48,924 nt of DNA. It comes from a bacterium. GTDB taxonomy: Bacteria; Patescibacteriota; Minisyncoccia; Phycocordibacterales; UBA1550. Shown in pieces: positions 17,418 through 24,683 of the stretch. Position 1 is the first letter of the stretch, and each line of letters opens with the position of its first letter. The position numbers and the translations under genes were made by a program. The DNA is taken from positions 1 to 48,924 of the forward strand of contig JAUSES010000068.1 of NCBI GenBank assembly GCA_030649835.1, in the 5' to 3' direction. The notes under the pieces are model-generated. The model did not search any database and was not told where the DNA came from. It worked only from the letters and a program-made list of their open reading frames with translations.

Positions 17418-18102
17418 ATTTTACTTTAGGTTGTAGCGCTTTAAATTCCAACCACTCGTTCACAAATTTATCGAAATCTTCTACAGAGGTGAAGTATTCT
17501 GGGCCTGCCGCTCGATTGATTATCTTTGTCGCTAGGCGCGTAACTCCTTGATAATCCATATAACTAGAGTATCCGAAGTACATTAGGTAATCTTTTGCAG
17601 CAACTCTGTCCTGTATGCCATTCTCCTTCCATTCTGGATCGATTAACTTTATAGGGTTAAGATGAATATATGCAAAAAGGTACTTTAAATATTCATCTGT
17701 GCTAGCGTGCCTCGCCTTAAACCTACTTTCAAACAAAGTGCCAGTCCTTGCGTATTTCTTATTGAAGTACATGGAATAAGCAGTTAGTAGCTTCGATATG
17801 AACTTCTGAGCGCCATTTTCTATTTTTTCACGAACAAGTAGGTGAAAATGGTTAGGCATTAGACAATATGCAACAATATCCACGAGTGTTTCATCCCGGT
17901 CTACATCAAAAACTTCTTCCAAGCCCCGTCCTTGACGGAGGTAATCACGAAGGCAAAATGCGGACCCGGCGCTATTACTGATGTAAAGAAGAGCAATAAA
18001 TCGCCTATAATCACTGCCGTCCATAAATATGACTCGCTTGTCTGTTCCACGACTATACAGATGATAAAACTCACCTATTGAAATATCTATGTTTCGCCGC
18101 AT
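17416..18102 (-). CDS. REP-associated tyrosine transposase (RAYT, Y1 family), 228 aa
   Basis: Single-strand-type transposase that nicks palindromic REP DNA through a catalytic tyrosine. Visible are the N-terminal YHLYSRG, the metal-binding HUH-type motif in AYCLMPNHFHLLV, the helix with the expected catalytic tyrosine (LLTAYSMYFNKKY), and the LFESRFKA and YIHLNPIK motifs of the family. Length is typical. Start at 18102 (MRRNIDISIGEFYHL), the family start, with TACAAT exactly 6 nt upstream. Its gene is bordered by AAAGGACSGTCCTTT palindromes, its probable substrate, at 17362, 17403 and 19183. No nearby copy of itself is seen. Confidence 0.9.
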   Translation of the reverse strand: MRRNIDISIGEFYHLYSRGTDKRVIFMDGSDYRRFIALLYISNSAGSAFCLRDYLRQGRGLEEVFDVDRDETLVDIVAYCLMPNHFHLLVREKIENGAQKFISKLLTAYSMYFNKKYARTGTLFESRFKARHASTDEYLKYLFAYIHLNPIKLIDPEWKENGIQDRVAAKDYLMYFGYSSYMDYQGVTRLATKIINRAAGPEYFTSVEDFDKFVNEWLEFKALQPKVK

Positions 18103-18130
18103 GTAATAATTGTACACGTTGAATCGCATT

Positions 18131-18153
18131 CCGCCAAGGACGGGGCTTGGCGG
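18131..18153. other. Hairpin upstream of the RAYT
   Basis: CCGCCA...TGGCGG stem around an 11-nt loop. It may be part of the transposon end or a terminator remnant. Confidence 0.4.
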
Positions 18154-18173
18154 AACTAGGAGGATTTTATGAC

Positions 18174-18323
18174 CTACCTGCGGTAGGAATTGAAGATTGT
18201 GTTGGTGAGTTCGGGCTCTTTTTCGAGGAATCTAGGGTCAATTTTGCTCACCTTGTTGAGCATTTCGACAGCCTCATCAACTTTTCCGTTCATATAGTAA
18301 ATCTTCGCCAAATCAACACTCCA
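18174..18323 (-). pseudogene. 3' fragment of a TPR-repeat protein
   Basis: The minus strand reads WSVDLAKIYYMNGKVDEAVE and on to NTIFNSYRR-stop: one and a half TPR-like repeats without a start. It begins right against the terminator of the upstream TPR gene, so it has lost its 5' part. It may be the tail of a former second TPR gene, cut by the arrival of the RAYT/REP segment or by deletion. Confidence 0.55.
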
Positions 18324-18360
18324 CAAAAGCCCAGCAAGGTTTAACCTTGCTGGGCTTTTG
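18324..18360. terminator. Terminator after the TPR gene
   Basis: CAAAAGCCCAGCAAGGTT/AACCTTGCTGGGCTTTTG, a long perfect stem with T's on both strands. Confidence 0.85.
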
Positions 18361-18393
18361 TAAAACTTGTCTTAAATTCTCTATAGGCCACGC

Positions 18394-19080
18394 CTATGGG
18401 GTGATGAGGGATTTTTCGTAGTCTGCGAAGAGTGCTTTTAGATCAGTCGATGTTGGGTTTTTCCTTATACCTTCATTTAGAAAAACGGGAATCTGGGTAC
18501 TCTTTTCCTTCATGGAATACATATAAAGTTCATATAATCCGCGATACCCATGCACGTAACTTGGTTTAAGAGCTATTAGTTTTTTCCAATTTTCCTCTGA
18601 TTTTGTATAGTTTTTTAGGTAAAAATGATATAAGTCACCAAGATTTCCCCATGGTACTACATTTTGTGGGTCGAGGGCCTTTGCGTATTCCCAAGCATCG
18701 CGAGCTCCCTCGTAGTCACCAATGGCTTTCCTTTGCAAACCTAATTCAATCCAATTATCAACATTTTTAGGATCTTTTTTGAGTGCAACAATGATGGCTT
18801 CTATATGTGAAAGCGCTATTTTTTTTATTTCTGGTGAAAGACTTCCCGGAAAATCGGTTGCTCGAACAAGTTCTGGAGCTGGAGGAAGTTTTTTCTCTTG
18901 AACGGGAACAATTTCAACTTTTGCGTCACCCGTCATATCAATACCAAGATTTTTCAAAGTATCCCCTGTATCTCCGGTAATCTCTATTTTGCTCCCTCGT
19001 GTATCCTTGTAGATAAGGACGCCGGCAACCAACGCAAGAATTACAAGTCCTATAATACCTAGATTTTTATTGTTTATCAT
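18394..19080 (-). CDS. Membrane-anchored TPR protein (228 aa)
   Basis: One N-terminal membrane helix (residues about 7-25), a charged linker, and two to three tetratricopeptide repeats (for example NWIELGLQRKAIGDYEGARDAWEYAKALDP and WGNLGDLYHFYLKNYTKSEENWKKLIALKP, given in pieces here). TPR proteins scaffold protein complexes; this one would lie outside the membrane. TACTAT lies exactly 6 nt before the ATG (leaderless). Single gene ending in a strong terminator. Confidence 0.78.
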   Translation of the reverse strand: MINNKNLGIIGLVILALVAGVLIYKDTRGSKIEITGDTGDTLKNLGIDMTGDAKVEIVPVQEKKLPPAPELVRATDFPGSLSPEIKKIALSHIEAIIVALKKDPKNVDNWIELGLQRKAIGDYEGARDAWEYAKALDPQNVVPWGNLGDLYHFYLKNYTKSEENWKKLIALKPSYVHGYRGLYELYMYSMKEKSTQIPVFLNEGIRKNPTSTDLKALFADYEKSLITP

Positions 19081-19182
19081 TGATATATAGTATCAAAATC
19101 AAGCAAAAATACAATATTTTAAGCCAGCCATTGGCGAGACTTATCGAAGGGCATTGTTACATAAGCTAAACCTATAGAAAAT

Positions 19183-19197
19183 AAAGGACCGTCCTTT
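19183..19197. repeat. REP palindrome
   Basis: AAAGGACCGTCCTTT, reverse orientation of the copies at 17362-17417. Flanked by ATA and TAT bases that extend the palindrome. Confidence 0.8.
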
Positions 19198-19218
19198 ATT
19201 TTTGGATTTACAAGCATG

Positions 19219-19257
19219 CAAAAAACCCGCGACTTCTTGCGAAGCGCGGGTTTTTTG
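19219..19257. terminator. Bidirectional terminator
   Basis: AAAAAACCCGCG...CGCGGGTTTTTT. It lies downstream of the surface-protein gene. 19258-19427 contains no ORF or RNA gene I can identify. Confidence 0.8.
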
Positions 19258-19427
19258 CTGAATTGAGATTAGTTCGCCTTTAGCATTACCCTGTTCGAGA
19301 TATTTCTCAGAAGCAGCGGAGTCTGCCTAGTTGGACCAAGCCTTTTTCGTGAAAGTTTTTAAGGCTAAAACAATTTTATTGTTCGCCCTAAGAATCTTTC
19401 AATTCTTTGAGACGTCTAGCTAGCGAA

Positions 19428-22400
19428 CTAGTTAGAACGAGTCTGGATGAGACCGCTTGAAGGCAAGCCTGTAACACCGTAACCGTTCGTCCAGTCAATG
19501 TGAGCTGCTGCTGAGGTAGTCGTTGCGTTTGGTGACCAAACGAGGTTTGAACCTGCGACTGCTGCTGAAGTGCCCATATTCACTGCGAGTGAAGGATACG
19601 ATGCATCACCCAAGAGTGTTGACGTAACCGCGTATGTTGTAGCTGACGCTGTTATTGTTCCACTCAACTTGAAGTAGTACGTTGTACCTGCTGGAACGTT
19701 GATCACTGCTGTAGGAGTGATTGTCAATGTGCCAAGAGGAGCACTCTGAGTTGCCGTGTGGATAGCACCTGCTGTGAAGCCCGAAATTGGCGTCGAGTAA
19801 GCAGCATCTGTGTAGCCGTAAAGCTGGAGAGCTGATACTGTTGCCGAAGTCGTTGCAATTGTAAACTTGAATTGGTTGATACCAACACCACCGTTTGCGT
19901 TTGCAGTAACTTTGAACTTCATGAAGGTGCCGTCAATAACACCAGTTCCACCAAGCGCTGAATCAGCAGCGAGGGTTGGGAACGACTTGAAGAGGCGAAC
20001 ACCCGATACAGCCGTTGAGCCTGTTGCGTTGATTGTTGAGCCTGATCCTGCACCAGTACCTTGTGTATTGGTGCCGTTTGTATCAACATCAATAGCGATA
20101 AGGTCACCCTGTACGCCTGTTTCGCTTGTGCCAATTTGCTTGAGGTCTACCTTTACCGTAAGGTCTTTGTCAGCATCTTTTGGAAGTGCCACCACTGAAT
20201 CAAGTGTTGATGTTGCGTTCGTGTTGGTTCCTGTGAATGTTGCTGAACCTACCTTTGTTGCGCCATCCCAAATCGAAACCTGTACTAGGTCTGATGCTGA
20301 GCTTGATGCTGTGTTGGTAAGTTTAAGACCAATACGCGAGAGGTTAACTCCTTCATTTGCTGCACGGAAACGAATAACGTTTGCCGTAACACCTGTCGAG
20401 CCTGCAGCCGCAATAGCGTATGAAGGACTTGAAGGTGATAGAGAAGCTACGAGCGTGCCAGAAGTAATAGTCTGTGCTGCACCAGTAGTTACTCCGCCTG
20501 TTGCAGTAACTGTAGAACCTGAAGTTACCCCAGTAACTGTGAGCGCTGCAATTTGTGCAGCAGTCATGTTCCACGTGAATGAACCTGAGGTAAGACCTGA
20601 AGCAACATTACACTTGAGAGTCAATGTCTTTACGGTACCCTTTGGAACAGTAAAAGTTGAATCAAAAGTGAATGGTGTTGCTAATACCAATGCTACGGTA
20701 GGGTTAACTACGTTTGAACCAGTGTTCAAGGCAGTTGCACCATCCCAAATCTGACAAGCAGTCAAATCTGTTGCAGCGTTCGTAACAATAGTGTCCTTAA
20801 GCGTAATGGATGAGAAGCGAACATCTTCACCAGATTGAGTTGCGTCAAACTGGAAGTTTGCAAATGTTACTCCTGTTCCACCTGCAACAATATTCTGTGC
20901 TGCTGGGCTTGTTGACTGTGTTACTGCAAGTGCTGCAGCCTTTACGGTCATAGCGTTCATTGTTACAAGACCATTTGAGATCGTAATGGTGTTACCCGTT
21001 GTCTGACCTGTAATGCTTGTCCAATCCGATGAAGGAGTGGTTGTCGTTGTAATAATTGCGCCGTTTGTAGCTGTGGTAGGAATCTTACCCTTTAAGGTGT
21101 AGATATTCTTTCCTACAGGATACGTTACTGTGTCAGTGAAGGTTACTTTCCATCCGGAAACACCATCTGCTACTGCGTCAACTGGGCCTGCAACTACTGC
21201 ACCGCTCGCATTGTAGAGAGAGATACTTGTGTAAGCTGAAGCACCTGTTGATGCTGTTGAGGTAGCAAAGTGGAATACCTGTGACTGAACCGAAATCGAT
21301 TCACCTTTGATATCAGTTTCATAGCCACCGAGAACCTGATTACTAAGGTTAATAGCAATATTCTGCGCAGCAACTGAAGTTGCCTTGGTGATTGATGTTA
21401 CTGAACCAGCTGAAACGGTTACGGTGTAACCTACGATAGCAGGAGTTGCTGTTGAAACAGTACTGTTAACCGTACCTGTGTAGATAAGGCCCTGACCGTA
21501 TGTCTCGCCAGAAACGTAGATGTCGGTGTTCTTCTGGAGGTCAAAACGAGCAGTACGTCCTGCTGCGCCTGAACCAACAATATCGCCGGCAATCCATACA
21601 TCCTTTGCAAGACCTTTAGCGAGGACAATGCCTGCGCCGAAGCTTGAAGAATAGTATTTGCCGTCTGAAGAAACAGTGGTGTCATATGCAGTTCCGTCAA
21701 CATAGATTTTTACGTTTGCAAGATCCGAACTACCAACTGAACCAGCCTGATAGAAACGAACTGACTTCAAACGAACATCTTCAGCTGAGCCTGCAGTCAA
21801 GCGAACACCGGTAAACTTGTAACCAGTTGTTCCGATTTCTTTTGACTGTGCTGCACCTGGATCATATGAAGAGTTTGCAGCAGTCACTGTACCGATAGTC
21901 AAGGTACCGTTGATTGTGTGCATTGCTCCAGTGATAGGAAGTGTGCCAGTAACAGTTGCTGATGTACTAATACCAACAACGGTAAGTGCTGCAATCTGTC
22001 CAGCGTATGCTGAAAGGCTTGCACCCATGTTACCTGCAACAGTGAGCGTCATTGAAGTACCTGCCTTTACGGTAAAGGTGCCTCCGATGATTGCCTGATG
22101 TGTTGAGCCAAGTGTCTTTGCGATATCAAGCTGAGTACCGTCTTCCTGAAGGAGAACGATGCCTGCGAAGTTTGAATCGACGGAAGCACTCTGGCGCTCT
22201 ACCGTAATACCGTTTACTACAACATCCGAAGATCCTGCGGTAAGAGTAAGCTTGGTAAATGGCACACGTGCTGAGCCCTGAATAGCGAGACCGTTAGATG
22301 GCTGTGTGCCAGCGCTAACTGAAAGGCCAGTGCCTGTAGGAACAACTACTGTTGTACCAGTACATGGCTTTCCTGTTGCTGGGTCGAACGCTGTTGTACA

Positions 22401-22778
22401 ACCAGTTGTGGTTGTAACAGTTGTTCCGTTCAACTTTGCGCGAGTAGACAAACCAACAAATCCTGTACCAGCGGTCAAGCCGTTTGGTGTAAGAATGTCA
22501 GATGCGAACTTGTTCTGGAACTTGATCACTGCAGCTTTTGTTGCAGGACCAAAGTACGAAGTCTCCATTCCTGGAGAACCTGCACCTGTTGATGAAACCT
22601 GTGTGTCAGCACTCATGTTCAAAACCATTTGAAGGTTCTTTACATCAGCACCGGTGCTACCTTGCTTCAAGTTTGTACTGAAGGTGTAGGCTGATGCAGT
22701 TGCAGCGAATGCAAATGCGACAGCTACTCCAATCAAACCTGCAACGATGGCAGACTTTTTTGAAATAATTTTAGTCAT
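19428..22778 (-). CDS. Large secreted surface (S-layer-like) protein with peptidoglycan-binding domain (1116 aa)
   Basis: Signal peptide (residues about 1-31, ...FAATASA). A PG_binding_1-type domain follows (residues about 35-110: LKQGSTGADVKNLQMVLN, TSYFGPATKAAVIKFQNKF). The rest is Thr/Ser/Ala/Val-rich beta-sandwich repeats with recurring phrases such as ..LTAGSSDVVVNGITV and ..VRFSSITLKD. It has essentially no cysteine outside one CTTAFDPATGKPC pair. This architecture is typical of Parcubacteria S-layer or pilus-like surface proteins anchored on peptidoglycan. Start at 22778, where the signal peptide begins; no Shine-Dalgarno. Single gene. Confidence 0.85.
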   Translation of the reverse strand: MTKIISKKSAIVAGLIGVAVAFAFAATASAYTFSTNLKQGSTGADVKNLQMVLNMSADTQVSSTGAGSPGMETSYFGPATKAAVIKFQNKFASDILTPNGLTAGTGFVGLSTRAKLNGTTVTTTTGCTTAFDPATGKPCTGTTVVVPTGTGLSVSAGTQPSNGLAIQGSARVPFTKLTLTAGSSDVVVNGITVERQSASVDSNFAGIVLLQEDGTQLDIAKTLGSTHQAIIGGTFTVKAGTSMTLTVAGNMGASLSAYAGQIAALTVVGISTSATVTGTLPITGAMHTINGTLTIGTVTAANSSYDPGAAQSKEIGTTGYKFTGVRLTAGSAEDVRLKSVRFYQAGSVGSSDLANVKIYVDGTAYDTTVSSDGKYYSSSFGAGIVLAKGLAKDVWIAGDIVGSGAAGRTARFDLQKNTDIYVSGETYGQGLIYTGTVNSTVSTATPAIVGYTVTVSAGSVTSITKATSVAAQNIAINLSNQVLGGYETDIKGESISVQSQVFHFATSTASTGASAYTSISLYNASGAVVAGPVDAVADGVSGWKVTFTDTVTYPVGKNIYTLKGKIPTTATNGAIITTTTTPSSDWTSITGQTTGNTITISNGLVTMNAMTVKAAALAVTQSTSPAAQNIVAGGTGVTFANFQFDATQSGEDVRFSSITLKDTIVTNAATDLTACQIWDGATALNTGSNVVNPTVALVLATPFTFDSTFTVPKGTVKTLTLKCNVASGLTSGSFTWNMTAAQIAALTVTGVTSGSTVTATGGVTTGAAQTITSGTLVASLSPSSPSYAIAAAGSTGVTANVIRFRAANEGVNLSRIGLKLTNTASSSASDLVQVSIWDGATKVGSATFTGTNTNATSTLDSVVALPKDADKDLTVKVDLKQIGTSETGVQGDLIAIDVDTNGTNTQGTGAGSGSTINATGSTAVSGVRLFKSFPTLAADSALGGTGVIDGTFMKFKVTANANGGVGINQFKFTIATTSATVSALQLYGYTDAAYSTPISGFTAGAIHTATQSAPLGTLTITPTAVINVPAGTTYYFKLSGTITASATTYAVTSTLLGDASYPSLAVNMGTSAAVAGSNLVWSPNATTTSAAAHIDWTNGYGVTGLPSSGLIQTRSN

Positions 22779-22806
22779 AATATATTGGTAAATTTCTAAT
22801 CGCACA

Positions 22807-22924
22807 GTGTGCTCCCATTTCCCGTCTTTGCGAGTCGGTACTCTGACGTGGCAATCTAGGGATACTGGATTGCTTCGTCATGCCTCCTCGCAAAGACGAT
22901 GCGGGAATGGGTTTCGTAGCACAC
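22807..22924. repeat. REP element, GTCTTTGCGAG/GCAATCC family, copy 1
   Basis: Core 22824-22897 starts GTCTTTGCGAG, contains GGCAATC and GGATTGC facing each other, and ends CTCGCAAAGAC. Outer inverted bases (GTGTGCT...AGCACAC) extend it. This resembles the widely distributed intergenic repeat GTCATTGCGAG...GCAATC. Further copies lie at 28471-28568 and inside ftsK. Confidence 0.75.
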
Positions 22925-23059
22925 TTTTTTTAATTAACTAACTACTTTTTTTGTTCTGTATTGTCGGTCATGCGGTAGTGCTTCGACCACTCGGGTCGAG
23001 TACAAAGAAAACTGAAGACGTACCTTTTTGTGAGATATGTTTTCTATGCAAGACCCGCT

Positions 23060-23165
23060 GCACCGAGCACCACTTCTACGAAATGGTTTATTAAAAAATA
23101 ATCTAAATAATTTACTAAAAAAATCTAGTAAGTTATCGTCGAGTTATTAAAGTGGTGCTCGGTGC
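23060..23165. repeat. Inverted repeat GCACCGAGCACCACTT
   Basis: Perfect 16-bp arms at 23060-23075 and 23150-23165 around an AT-rich 74-nt centre. The arm shares CCGAGCACCA with the stem-loop upstream of 23S. The stretch 22925-23454 has no convincing ORF. Confidence 0.6.
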
Positions 23166-23351
23166 AACGGATCTAGTTTTCAATGGACTCTCCCCTTGCA
23201 CGCAATCTATCGCTGCCGGGAGCTTTCTATTTTAATTGCGAGCAAAAGTAAAAATACTTTTATTACGCCTAAATCCAGTGGGGGGTATTTCTACCTCTCA
23301 CTGAACTTAACTCTATTATATACATTACAAGAATAACCTGCAAAGGATATG

Positions 23352-23360
23352 TGTGGATAA
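23352..23360 (-). other. Perfect DnaA-box-like 9-mer
   Basis: TGTGGATAA within TGTGGATAACTC, third copy. Adjacent DNA is moderately AT-rich, but only one box is present here, so an origin is not claimed. Confidence 0.4.
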
Positions 23361-23454
23361 CTCGCGGATATCAGCTATTTCTAGCGAAACCGACAATCTC
23401 CACATACACTAAAGATAGCAGAAAATGGGGTAAAAAACAAGCAAGGGGGATACG

Positions 23455-23494
23455 CAAAGGCCAGGTCTCGAGAGTACCCGAGGCCTGGCCTTTG
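23455..23494. terminator. Terminator-like hairpin
   Basis: CAAAGGCCAGG..CTCG and CGAGGCCTGGCCTTTG form a long stem just after the 23518-24369 stop. Confidence 0.6.
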
Positions 23495-23517
23495 CTCCTC
23501 GGTGCAAGGTGCGAGGT

Positions 23518-24369
23518 TTACGCAAGTGTATAGCGTGACCACCTTCTCTCCCCCATTTTCTTAAGGACACTACCCTCTACAAAGGACACCAGCTCACGCT
23601 GAATTGTCTTCTCGGACAAGTCCGGAAAGTGTTTAACAATGTCCTTTATCATCACCTCACGATTGTCCTTTATGAGCTTCAATATACGAACCCGTCTCGA
23701 CTGAATTGCAAGACTTTCATCGATGCGAGATACTGCATGGTCTGTCCTTCGCCCAACGACTCGACGTTCAACTGGACTATTTTTTTGTACATGTCCTTTA
23801 ATATTTCTATCGGACATTGGTGAAGATAGATGTCCTATAGAATATCCCTGTGGTTGGCTTGTGCTCTGCGGTTTATTTGTACTTACAAATGTTTCACTGT
23901 TTGTTCTTACTGCTTCCAGTAGTGAATCTCCTGTATTGAAAAAATCGTTTGCTAAGATACTGTCTGTGCGTGATTCCCGAGAAAGCCTTTGTAGTTCAAC
24001 TACATCCCTAACAGTTACAAATTCTCGTTTTAAAATAGTAAAATTCATCTCAGAAATGAGCCCCGCTACGAATGCAATTTCTAGCAAGGAGAGCATGTCC
24101 TCGATGTTCGCATGGAGAGTATTAAGGACATCTCCTTCCGTGATCCGCCCACCTGCCTTGAGCGCGTTTGCCCCACGGATCATTTCCACACATAATGTCC
24201 TTATATGTCCTTTTAGAGGTTCGGTGTCCGATAGAAAATTAGTAACAAGATAAATTGCAGTTGTGAGGCGCTCACACTTCCTTGATAGGGTTACACCAAA
24301 AACAGTCATACCGTTGTTGGTTCCACGGCGTTCTATTCCCCTCTCTCTCATGTCCTTTTTGTATTCCAT
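23518..24369 (-). CDS. Winged-helix DNA-binding protein (283 aa) with AAAGGAC-rich gene
   Basis: The C-terminal 60 residues form a DeoR-type winged helix (RRVRILKLIKDNREVMIKDI, then SEKTIQRELVSFV and a basic wing). The N-terminal 130 residues are helical, resembling four-helix-bundle (S23/AbiEi-like) folds: ERLTTAIYLVTNFLSD, MIRGANALKAGG, LLEIAFVAGLISEMNF. This domain order recurs in Parcubacteria proteins of unknown role. The gene and its flanks contain the heptamer AAAGGAC or its complement eight times, in different reading frames and in both orientations. The same heptamer is the half-site of the REP palindromes. Probably a regulator or DNA-organising factor. Confidence 0.75.
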   Translation of the reverse strand: MEYKKDMRERGIERRGTNNGMTVFGVTLSRKCERLTTAIYLVTNFLSDTEPLKGHIRTLCVEMIRGANALKAGGRITEGDVLNTLHANIEDMLSLLEIAFVAGLISEMNFTILKREFVTVRDVVELQRLSRESRTDSILANDFFNTGDSLLEAVRTNSETFVSTNKPQSTSQPQGYSIGHLSSPMSDRNIKGHVQKNSPVERRVVGRRTDHAVSRIDESLAIQSRRVRILKLIKDNREVMIKDIVKHFPDLSEKTIQRELVSFVEGSVLKKMGERRWSRYTLA

Positions 24370-24683
24370 TATATTTGTCCTTTTAATGTCTTTTAAGATA
24401 TGTTTGTTTACGGCTAATCTGCAAATATGTCTTTTATGGCCGAATTGATTTTGTTTGCCAAGTATATAACGGACACCGGAGGATTGTAAAGGACTTATGG
24501 AACATCTGACAATTGATCATTGACACCGCTTTTGCGGACAGTTGGCGGGGTGGGGATTCAAAGACGGGTGCGGGGATGGGATTGTGTCGATACTCGGCAA
24601 GACAAATTCAAACTTAATTCAAAATTTTAAAGTATTGCGGGTTTTATTCTTATCGTTATATCTGTTAGTATGTATAAATAATT

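Noticed and set aside
19867-20754. 295-aa plus-strand ORF
   Set aside because: Antisense to the large surface-protein gene; its Val/Pro/Ser-rich sequence mirrors the Thr/Ala repeats of the real gene.
23180-23454. Chromosomal origin
   Set aside because: Only one DnaA-box-like site, no dnaA or dnaN nearby, and the same 12-mer occurs at two other intergenic places.
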